Assembly (NCBI GenBank): GCA_947464215.1
Contig: CANHVX010000053.1
Span: forward strand, 1 to 6,899
DNA: 6,899 nt
From: Pseudomonadaceae bacterium
GTDB taxonomy: Bacteria; Pseudomonadota; Alphaproteobacteria; UBA2136; UBA6156
Direction: 5' to 3'
Part shown: positions 1 to 6,832 of the stretch, piece by piece
Layout of the letters: the number at the start of each line of letters is the position of its first letter
Position numbering within the stretch: the first letter of the stretch is position 1
Translations under genes and position numbers: made by a program
Notes under the pieces: generated by a model
Seen by the model: the letters and a program-made list of their open reading frames with translations, nothing else
What the model was told of the DNA's origin: nothing
The model's database searches: none

Positions 1-594
1 GCAGATGCCCAAGATAAGGTAGTAGTTGAACATCAGATTATCGCCAAAGCGGTGCATGTTCAGCGGGGCGAGGCCTTGGAGGCTGAAGAGATTCAGGCCG
101 GAGCCGAGATCATACAACAGGCGGCCGGTCGCCAGCGAAAACAGCGCGTTGAAACCCAGATTCCCCCCAATGCGGGCCAGGCCATAGCCCTGCAGTTTGC
201 TGCCTGGCATGAACCGCGCGCCCAAATACGACACCGTGGGTGTTTGTGCGGCCTGAGGCAACACATGAATAAGGTCGGTGATGCGGCCTTGGTCGTCTCC
301 GTGCAGCACCGCGACGTGGGTAAACCCATGCTGCTGCGCATAGGCAAACGCCACCTTGTGCGAGCCGCCAAGATTATAATTTTCGGTGTTGGTGATGACC
401 TCGGAGGGAAGATTGACCTGGGCGAGGGCGCGGGCGGCATCGGCGGCGGTGGTGTCGGTGCTGCGGTTGTTCACGACCAGAATATGCGCCCCGTAGGTTT
501 GCAGGGTTTGGCAAACAGTGGGCGTGAATTGCGCCAAGGTGCGGACCACGTGCGCTGCACAATTATAAGCGGGGATAAACACCAGCATGTTCAT
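1..594 (-). CDS. Family-2 glycosyltransferase, polyprenol-phosphate-sugar synthase type (partial, C-terminus off window)
   Basis: Reading the minus strand from the ATG at 594 gives 198 residues with no stop up to the window edge, so the C-terminus is missing. The N-terminus has the GT-A nucleotide-sugar fold signature: a beta strand ending in IPAYN (residues 7-11), then LVVNNRSTDTT (39-49), and a DXD-like metal/nucleotide site in VLHGDDQGR (96-104). After this come GARFMPG (125-131) and DLGSGLNLFS (162-171), resembling the G-S-R and SG-x-x-x-F stretches of DPM1/GtrB-like enzymes, which move a sugar from UDP or GDP onto a polyprenyl phosphate at the inner membrane. The acceptor and sugar cannot be read. 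A divergent GtrA-family gene starts 92 bp away, and GtrA/GT2 partnership is known from O-antigen and arabinogalactan glycosylation. No Shine-Dalgarno sequence precedes the ATG. The frame stays open upstream without another ATG, so this ATG (or the one two codons later) is the best start. Confidence 0.85.
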   Translation of the reverse strand, partial: MNMLVFIPAYNCAAHVVRTLAQFTPTVCQTLQTYGAHILVVNNRSTDTTAADAARALAQVNLPSEVITNTENYNLGGSHKVAFAYAQQHGFTHVAVLHGDDQGRITDLIHVLPQAAQTPTVSYLGARFMPGSKLQGYGLARIGGNLGFNALFSLATGRLLYDLGSGLNLFSLQGLAPLNMHRFGDNLMFNYYLILGIC

Positions 595-629
595 GCGTGT
601 GTTATAACGGCAACGGGGGCTCTTGGCGA
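595..629 (-). promoter_or_regulatory. Candidate leaderless promoter of the glycosyltransferase gene
   Basis: On the minus strand TATAAC (606-601, 5 of 6 to the -10 consensus) lies six bases before the ATG at 594. TCGCCA (629-624, 4 of 6 to TTGACA) sits 17 bp further upstream. Transcription from this -10 would begin at or next to the A of the start codon, giving a leaderless mRNA, which fits the missing Shine-Dalgarno sequence. The -35 match is weak and the call rests on position and spacing only. Confidence 0.35.
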
Positions 630-686
630 GGGGGATTATCTGTTTGAGATATTGCGTATTTGATAGGGTTTGCCTATGGTGGCGGC

Positions 687-1166
687 ATGAGATTTTCGGC
701 CGTGCGTGTGCTGTGGGAGGCGGTGCCCCCTGCGTTGTGCAAACTTTTTGTGTATGGCCTCTACACGGTTATTGGCCTGAGCCTTGATATCGCCACGTTC
801 CTGAGCCTCACCCATGGCGCGGGTGTGTTGCCGTTCTGGGCGAATATCGTGGGGGGCGCGCTGGCCTCGACGTTTGTTTACTATGCCACCGTGCGGCGTA
901 TCTTTGCTTACCAAGGCCGCTTCCTCATGACCAAATGGCTGGCGTATGTGGGCTATATATGTGTGGCGCTGCTGGTGGCCTCGGCGCTGGTGCAGCTGAT
1001 TGTTTCGGCCTGGATGATGATGCCGCTTGTGGCCAAGCTAATGTTGGTGCCGGTGCAGTTCTTTTTGAATTATTTTGTGCTGGGACGTATTTTGGCGGCG
1101 TTTGAACCCCCCCCCGCGCGCGTAACGATGGGTATCTGGCCTGCCCGAAGGGACTCGAACCCCTGA
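687..1166 (+). CDS. GtrA-family four-helix membrane protein
   Basis: The product is 159 residues as read. Four hydrophobic segments lie at about residues 18-40, 47-66, 85-107 and 111-137, each pair joined by short basic loops such as TVRRIF (68-73). The pattern matches the GtrA family (usually 120-150 residues), including the aromatic-rich end VQFFLNYFVLGRI (123-135). GtrA proteins are proposed to flip or bind undecaprenyl-phosphate-linked sugars in the inner membrane, which fits the divergent DPM-type glycosyltransferase next door. ATG 687 is chosen because GGTGG lies just upstream; an upstream TTG at 660 would add only nine residues. The C-terminus is odd: after F139-E140 the gene crosses a run of nine C (1107-1115) and its last residues are read antisense through the 3' part of a tRNA gene. 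With one C fewer the protein would stop at the TAA at 1123-1125 and have 145 residues, closer to the family norm. Confidence 0.8.
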   Translation: MRFSAVRVLWEAVPPALCKLFVYGLYTVIGLSLDIATFLSLTHGAGVLPFWANIVGGALASTFVYYATVRRIFAYQGRFLMTKWLAYVGYICVALLVASALVQLIVSAWMMMPLVAKLMLVPVQFFLNYFVLGRILAAFEPPPARVTMGIWPARRDSNP

Positions 1167-1213
1167 CCGATGGTTTAGAAAACCATTGCTCTATCCAGCT
1201 GAGCTACGGGCAG
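1137..1213 (-). tRNA. tRNA-Arg (anticodon UCU), CCA encoded
   Basis: The minus strand folds as a complete tRNA. The seven-pair acceptor stem is CTGCCCG/CGGGCAG (1213-1207 with 1147-1141), followed by T8-A9. The D stem is GCTC/GAGC, and the anticodon stem is ATGGT/ACCAT with loop TTTCTAA, giving anticodon TCT, which reads AGA (and AGG). The variable loop is CGGTC. The T arm is AGGGG/CCCTT (one G-U pair) with loop TTCGAGT. The discriminator is G at 1140 and CCA is encoded at 1139-1137. The body is 74 nt, or 77 nt with CCA. No mismatch is present in the acceptor, D or anticodon stems, so it looks functional. Its 3' end overlaps the last 30 bp of the convergent GtrA reading frame. An 11-nt complement of its anticodon arm lies in its 5' leader (1221-1231). 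Confidence 0.96.
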
Positions 1214-1342
1214 ACCGAATGTTTTCTAAACTATCTGGCGGCCGTTGCCTAGCCTGTAGGCAGTTGGTGTTGCCATTTCGTCACGGGTTTGCATACTGCG
1301 GGCATACAGCATTGCTGGTTAGAGTTCTCTGTAACCCGCCAT

Positions 1343-1370
1343 TTGCCTGTTAAATGCTGATAATGATATG
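1343..1370 (+). promoter_or_regulatory. Possible promoter of the OmpA/BON gene
   Basis: TTGCCT (1343-1348) is followed after 16 bp by GATATG (1365-1370) in an A/T-rich stretch that also holds GATAAT (1359-1364) and TATAAA (1371-1376). No single pair is a strong match at ideal spacing. A start of transcription near 1377 would leave a short leader containing the purine-rich GGGAGAAAGAG before the ATG at 1395. The upstream neighbour is the oppositely oriented tRNA, so the gene must have its own promoter in 1214-1394. Confidence 0.3.
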
Positions 1371-1394
1371 TATAAAAAGGGAGAAAGAGTGACG

Positions 1395-2690
1395 ATGAAC
1401 CGAATTTTATTAACTGCCGGTGTGATGGCTGTGCTGGTTTATGCCATGGTGCTTGGTGTGAAGTGGCTTTCGCCCAAAATTGAGGACGATATTGCCAACC
1501 GCGTGGCCGTTCAGTTAGCCCAAAATGGCCAACTTTGGGCCGACGTGAAGGTAAGTGGCCGTGAAGTAACCCTGGCCGGTGAAGCCCCAACCGCCGCCGC
1601 CAAAGATATGGTTCTGGCCGATATGAGCCGCGTGTTCGGCATTGCCAAAGTGACCGACGCCATGACCGTGGCCGGCGACACCAGCGCCACCGCCGTGGAT
1701 GTGCTGGCCACCACACCTAAAACCAAAGCCGAACGCCTAAAAGCCAAAGCGGCCGCCAAAGCCCAAGCTGAGGCCGAAGCTTCTTATACCTTAGTGATGA
1801 CCAAAATGGGTGATAAGATTGGCATAAGCGGCACGGTACCCACCGAAGCTGACAAAGAACTGTTGACCCGCCTTTCCTCGACCCATTATGGGGCTGACAA
1901 GATTGACATGGCCAATGTGCGTGTTGTGGACGGTGCCCCCGCCGGCTGGCGTGTGGCTGCCGGCAGCGTGCTGTTTAATCTGGTGAATATGGAAAACGCC
2001 ACCGCAACCCTTTCGGGCCGCGAAGTGATGGTAAGTGGCACGGTGTTGGACAAACAGTTCTCGGCACAGATGGAAGAAGCTATTTCTGCCGCATTGCCAA
2101 AGACCTATAAGGCAGCCTTTGCTGTGGAAGAAGCAACCCCCGTGGCTGTTGCCGATGTGGTGGCAGCACCGGCTGTTTCCGACACGGCCCCGGCTGTGGT
2201 GGCTGAGGTAACGCCCGCCCCGGCTGCCGAGCCTGAGGTGAGCGCGACTGCTGTGGTGGCTTCGGCCTCGGCCCCGGTTGTGGTGCCTGCGCCGGTGGCT
2301 GACATTGCCCCTGCTGCCGGTGGCGACACCTGCGCAACCCTGCCCAACATTGCCAAAGAGCGTTTGCACTTTGACTTTGACAAAGCGGAATTGCGCACCG
2401 CCGATGCACCCGTTGTGGCGCGCGTAGCAACCCAGCTGCGTGGCTGCCAGACCGAACAGCCTGTGACGCTTGCTGGTTACACCGATGTAACCGGTAGCAA
2501 GCTCTATAACACATGGTTGAGCCAGCAACGTGCGGATGCCGCCCGGCGCGCCCTTATACGCGAAGGTGTGGCCAAAGACCGCGTGAAGGCCGTGGGTTAT
2601 GGTGAAAAAACCCCGGTTGCCAGCAATAAAACCCGCGAGGGACGTGCCGCCAACCGCCGCGTGGAGTTCCATCTGCCGGTTGCCAAATAA
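1395..2690 (+). CDS. OmpA-family protein with N-terminal membrane anchor and BON-like repeats
   Basis: The product has 431 residues. An uncleaved-looking hydrophobic segment at about 4-22 anchors it in the inner membrane with the rest in the periplasm. Residues 35-92 form a BON-like domain. An Ala/Lys-rich stretch (110-128) is likely helical. Two further BON-like units at about 130-178 and 188-243 share the pattern of a strand ending in I/V-SGTV followed by a helix. An Ala/Pro/Val-rich linker (about 245-308) leads to a C-terminal OmpA domain (about 320-428) with HFDFDK, GYTDVTGSKLYNTWLSQQRA (D364 and R379 match the diaminopimelate-binding Asp and Arg), GYGEKTPVASN and NRRVEF. Cys313 and Cys351 may form a disulfide. 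The architecture recalls mycobacterial OmpATb/ArfA. It probably tethers the membrane to peptidoglycan; transport activity cannot be inferred. ATG 1395 is preferred over ATG 1368 because purine-rich sequence precedes it and the hydrophobic anchor starts there. A terminator follows 22 bp after the stop, so it is probably monocistronic. Confidence 0.88.
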   Translation: MNRILLTAGVMAVLVYAMVLGVKWLSPKIEDDIANRVAVQLAQNGQLWADVKVSGREVTLAGEAPTAAAKDMVLADMSRVFGIAKVTDAMTVAGDTSATAVDVLATTPKTKAERLKAKAAAKAQAEAEASYTLVMTKMGDKIGISGTVPTEADKELLTRLSSTHYGADKIDMANVRVVDGAPAGWRVAAGSVLFNLVNMENATATLSGREVMVSGTVLDKQFSAQMEEAISAALPKTYKAAFAVEEATPVAVADVVAAPAVSDTAPAVVAEVTPAPAAEPEVSATAVVASASAPVVVPAPVADIAPAAGGDTCATLPNIAKERLHFDFDKAELRTADAPVVARVATQLRGCQTEQPVTLAGYTDVTGSKLYNTWLSQQRADAARRALIREGVAKDRVKAVGYGEKTPVASNKTREGRAANRRVEFHLPVAK

Positions 2691-2712
2691 CGGGAGGTGC
2701 CCATGCACACAG

Positions 2713-2736
2713 AAGGGGCCTGAGAGCCCCTTTTTT
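2713..2736 (+). terminator. Rho-independent terminator of the OmpA/BON gene
   Basis: AAGGGGC (2713-2719) and GCCCCTT (2726-2732) form a perfect seven-pair stem with a six-base loop CTGAGA, and the T tract runs to 2736. It starts 22 bp after the TAA of the OmpA-like gene. It separates that gene from the UmuD-like gene, whose own promoter begins about 50 bp downstream. Confidence 0.9.
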
Positions 2737-2751
2737 GTATGTATGCATATG

Positions 2752-2790
2752 AATATGTTCCCATTTTGATATGTGTGCAAAAAACATATT
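2752..2790. promoter_or_regulatory. Dyad-symmetric, operator-like element overlapping the -35 box
   Basis: AATATGTT (2752-2759) and AACATATT (2783-2790) are perfect 8-bp inverted arms whose centres are 31 bp apart, about three helical turns. The second arm shares its last two bases with the TTGACA box at 2789. Extra ATATG copies lie at 2747-2751 and 2769-2773, and TATGCATA (2742-2749) is itself palindromic. GTTC at 2757 is followed after 7 bp by GATA, only half a match to the alphaproteobacterial SOS box GTTC-N7-GTTC. No CTGT-N8-ACAG box was seen. A repressor site is inferred from symmetry and position; the binding protein is unknown. Confidence 0.4.
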
Positions 2791-2816
2791 GACAGGGTTG
2801 ATTGTTGTGCAATAAT
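2789..2816 (+). promoter_or_regulatory. Sigma-70-type promoter of the UmuD-like gene
   Basis: A perfect TTGACA (2789-2794) is separated by 16 bp from AATAAT (2811-2816, 5 of 6 to TATAAT). Transcription would start near 2823, leaving a leader of about 20 nt that carries AGGA nine bases before the ATG at 2843. A short dyad ATTG-N5-CAAT (2801-2813) lies between the two boxes. Such a strong core promoter next to symmetric sequences is typical of a tightly repressed gene. Confidence 0.65.
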
Positions 2817-2842
2817 GCAGCGACAGAACAGGACAGCACCCC

Positions 2843-3376
2843 ATGAGCAATCTTCCACCCCCCACACGCGGCGGCCGCCGGAGCGGCGCCGGACGCCCCA
2901 AAGGCACCGGAAAATATGGTGAGGCCACCGTGCCGGTACGTGTGCCGGTGAGCCTGGTGCACGAAGTGGCGGAACTGGTGGAGCTGAAAGGGCGCGGGTT
3001 GCCGCTGTATTCTTCGGCGGTGCGGGCAGGGTTGCCGACCGCGGCTGATGACCATATGGAAAGCCGCCTGGACCTGCATGATTATGTGGTGCGGCACCCG
3101 CAGGCAACATTTTTTGTGCGCGTTCAGGGCGACAGCATGATCAATGCGGGTATCCATGAAGGTGATATTCTGGTGGTTGACCGCAGTGTTGAGGCCCGTG
3201 AAGGCAGCATTGTGATTGCCGTGCTGGATGGCGAGTTGACCGTGAAGCGTTTGCGCCGCCGTGATGGAGGGGTGCAATTGGTGCCGGAGAATGACCGCTA
3301 TCCGGTTATCAATGTCGGCCCTGAGCAGGAATTCCGCTTGTGGGGTGTTGTGACGACTGTTGTGCACCGCGTTTAA
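2843..3376 (+). CDS. UmuD/LexA-type S24 self-cleaving protein with N-terminal extension
   Basis: The product has 177 residues. Residues 53-177 align well with E. coli UmuD (139 residues): LPLYSSAVRAGLPTAADDH, RLDLHDYVVRHPQATFFV, GDSMINAGIHEGDILVVD, then ELTVKRL and the closing WGVVTTVVHRV. The Ser/Lys catalytic pair is S98 (in GDSM) and K135, and the RecA-stimulated self-cleavage site is A62-G63, LexA-like rather than the Cys-Gly of E. coli UmuD. Cleaved UmuD normally pairs with UmuC to form the error-prone polymerase V. The extra first 50 residues contain a basic AT-hook-like GAGRPKGTGKYGE (15-27) and a short strand plus helix, VPVRVPVSLVHEVAELVEL (30-48). They suggest DNA binding, as in the longer UmuD-type regulators such as Acinetobacter UmuDAb. 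No umuC lies next to it: glmS is convergent downstream. Repressor versus polymerase subunit is undecided. Confidence 0.88.
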   Translation: MSNLPPPTRGGRRSGAGRPKGTGKYGEATVPVRVPVSLVHEVAELVELKGRGLPLYSSAVRAGLPTAADDHMESRLDLHDYVVRHPQATFFVRVQGDSMINAGIHEGDILVVDRSVEAREGSIVIAVLDGELTVKRLRRRDGGVQLVPENDRYPVINVGPEQEFRLWGVVTTVVHRV

Positions 3377-3416
3377 GTTTATTTATTAAGACCACAAACA
3401 ATAAAGGAAAATAACG

Positions 3417-3500
3417 ATGTATATGTTCGTTGCGGCGTGGGGTGGACTGGCGATTGGCTGGTTTGGGTTTGGCTGGGCATTGAGCGTGGCAGTGGTTTAG
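3417..3500 (+). CDS. Small hydrophobic ORF, 27 residues, single membrane segment
   Basis: This ORF starts 40 bp after the UmuD-like stop and is preceded by AAAGGA (3403-3408) eight bases before the ATG, one of the best ribosome binding sites in the window. The product is almost wholly hydrophobic, with no charged residue: Trp at 8, 15 and 20, Gly at 9, 10, 14, 17 and 19, and a tail of Ala/Val. The glycines and aromatics make a plausible single transmembrane helix with a packing face. It is on the same strand as the UmuD-like gene with no terminator seen between them, so co-transcription is likely. I do not recognise a family. It resembles small inner-membrane proteins or type I toxin peptides in size and character only. 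ATG 3423 is an alternative start. It could also be a chance ORF, as 27 codons is short. Confidence 0.45.
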   Translation: MYMFVAAWGGLAIGWFGFGWALSVAVV

Positions 3501-3533
3501 GGCCATGGCCATGGATGCCCTTTGGCACAGCTT

Positions 3534-3555
3534 GGGTGGGTGGGTGGTGCGAGGG
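3534..3555. other. Four-G-run tract (plus strand) / C-rich 3' flank of glmS (minus strand)
   Basis: Directly after the glmS stop the minus strand is rich in C and poor in G. The complementary plus strand has GGG runs at 3534-3536, 3538-3540, 3542-3544 and 3553-3555 with loops of 1, 1 and 8 bases, a possible G-quadruplex. In the glmS mRNA the same bases resemble a Rho-loading (rut) region. No hairpin plus T-run terminator is visible between 3377 and 3555 for either convergent transcript. Function is inferred from composition alone. Confidence 0.3.
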
Positions 3556-5421
<1,866 letters not shown>

Positions 5422-5467
5422 GTGCTCGGTGACCTCTTTCTTGGGTTATTTGGGATTGCTTGGGGGA

Positions 5468-6793
5468 TTACTCGGGTTTTGAATAATTGCTTTTGTGCAG
5501 ATTTTCGACCGCTGCGGCAGTGAGGCTGTAGGCTTCGGTATCTTTGCGAACAACTGTATTGGCACCGGTGTAGCTCCCTTCGGCCAAGGTAACAGGCGCC
5601 ACCAGCACGGTGCCGCTGCCGGTGCTTGACCCCTTACCAACGGTTGTTCGATTTTTTTGACCCGTTTTGCGGTTGTAGTTGGCGGTGATGGTGCCGGCGC
5701 CCAGATTGACATTGGCCCCCACATCGGCATCGCCGACATAGCTTAGGTGGTTGGCCTTGCTGCCTTCGGCAATAGTTGCGTTCTTGATTTCGACAAAATT
5801 GCCAATGTGAACCCCATCTGCCAGCGTGGTTGACGGCCGAATGCGGGCATAGGGGCCGATGCGGGCGTTGCGCCCGATGGTGCAGCCTTCGAGGTGGCTA
5901 AATGGCAAAACAACCGAGTTACGGCTGACCGATACGCCAGGCCCGAAGGTGACAAAGGGGCCCACGGTGGTGTCGGGTTCCAGCACCGTATCAAAGGAAA
6001 AATAAATTGTTTCGGGTTGGACAAGCGTGGCGCCGGCGGCCATGGCGGCCATGCGTTTGCGGTTTTGATACAGCGCGTCATAGGCCGCCAATTCCGCCCG
6101 GCTGTTGATGCCCATTTCGGGCCGCTCGGCCTTGACTTCGGACATAGAAACAGTGAGCCCCGCTTCAGCGGCGTGGGCGATTATATCGGTGAGATACAGC
6201 TCGTGTTGGGCGTTGTTGGGGGTGAATTTGGCGAGCAGAGGCCACAGGGCCGGGCCGTGAATGCCATAGATGCCCGGATTGGCCGTGGTGATGGTGCGTT
6301 GCTCGGGCGTGCAATCTTTGTCTTCGATGTTGATGAGGCGCCCGTTGTGGTGCATCAGGCGGCCCAAGCCTTGAAGATTTTCGACCTTGGCGGCCAGCAG
6401 GTTGAGCCCTAAAGGATTTTCCGCCTGGCGCGCCAACAGAGTGGGCAACACATCCTCGCGCGTGGTGAGCATGACATCGCCATACAGCATGATGATGGGG
6501 CCCTGATGGTCGCCCAGCAGGGGTTGGCACATCTGCACGGCGTGGCCGGTGCCGCGTTGCTCGGTCTGGCGGACAAATTCGCATCCTGGAGCATGCGCGT
6601 TGCAGTAGGCCTCGGTGGCCTCGGCGCCAAATCCGGTGATGACCACCGTGCGGGCGGGCCTCAGCGCGCGGGTGGCCGCCAGCAGATGTCCCAGCATCGG
6701 GCGATTGGCAAACCCGTGAAGAACTTTGGGCAGTTCGGATTTCATCCGCGTGCCTTTGCCCGCGGCCAAGATAACAATTGCGCAGTTTTCCAT
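5468..6793 (-). CDS. glmU: Bifunctional N-acetylglucosamine-1-phosphate uridyltransferase / glucosamine-1-phosphate acetyltransferase
   Basis: GlmU acetylates glucosamine-1-phosphate and then couples it to UTP, giving UDP-GlcNAc for peptidoglycan and lipid A. The 441 residues compare with 456 in E. coli. The N-terminal uridyltransferase domain shows ILAAGKGTRMKSELPKVLH (8-26), QRGTGHAVQ (79-87), LYGDVMLTT with the metal-binding Asp at 106, ELYLTDII and MGINSRAEL with Asn230. The C-terminal left-handed beta helix has ARIRPST (R319), GNFVEIKNA (K337), NHLSYVGDA with the catalytic His349 and Tyr352, and GAGTITANYN (366-374). The loop after it (373-392) differs from the usual CNYDG-x-NK pattern by a two- to three-residue insertion. 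ATG 6793 is preferred; an in-frame TTG at 6802 would add three residues. Neither has a clear Shine-Dalgarno sequence, suggesting translational coupling to the gene 39 bp upstream. glmS follows 46 bp downstream. Confidence 0.96.
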   Translation of the reverse strand: MENCAIVILAAGKGTRMKSELPKVLHGFANRPMLGHLLAATRALRPARTVVITGFGAEATEAYCNAHAPGCEFVRQTEQRGTGHAVQMCQPLLGDHQGPIIMLYGDVMLTTREDVLPTLLARQAENPLGLNLLAAKVENLQGLGRLMHHNGRLINIEDKDCTPEQRTITTANPGIYGIHGPALWPLLAKFTPNNAQHELYLTDIIAHAAEAGLTVSMSEVKAERPEMGINSRAELAAYDALYQNRKRMAAMAAGATLVQPETIYFSFDTVLEPDTTVGPFVTFGPGVSVSRNSVVLPFSHLEGCTIGRNARIGPYARIRPSTTLADGVHIGNFVEIKNATIAEGSKANHLSYVGDADVGANVNLGAGTITANYNRKTGQKNRTTVGKGSSTGSGTVLVAPVTLAEGSYTGANTVVRKDTEAYSLTAAAVENLHKSNYSKPE

Positions 6794-6832
6794 GGGCGCC
6801 AATTTAGCCGATTTGTGGCGCGGAAGCCAGCG

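Noticed and set aside
52..663. 203-codon plus-strand open frame
   Set aside because: It is antisense to the glycosyltransferase, whose frame has the IPAYN and GDDQ motifs. The plus-strand product shows no domain.
2110..2330. Repeated GCC/GTG-rich DNA suggesting a tandem repeat
   Set aside because: It encodes the Ala/Pro/Val linker of the OmpA-like protein. The units are irregular in length, so it is ordinary low-complexity coding sequence.
1791..3110. 439-codon minus-strand open frame across the OmpA/BON gene and the UmuD-like gene
   Set aside because: It is antisense to two well-supported genes, crosses an intrinsic terminator and a promoter, and has a His/Gly/Cys-rich composition with no recognisable domain. 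Long shadows arise from GC-biased third positions.
3501..3521. GGCCATGGCC palindrome and flanking GGGC/GCCC as an intrinsic terminator
   Set aside because: There is no T run on either strand, and the longer stem needs a mismatch.
5422..5467. glmS ribozyme/riboswitch upstream of glmS
   Set aside because: Only 46 bp separate glmU and glmS, too short for the ribozyme, which is mainly found in Gram-positive bacteria.
6794..6802. TTG start for glmU at 6802
   Set aside because: It adds three residues before the conserved N-terminus, and TTG is a weak start. The ATG at 6793 leads directly into the usual beta strand before the LAAGKGTRM motif.
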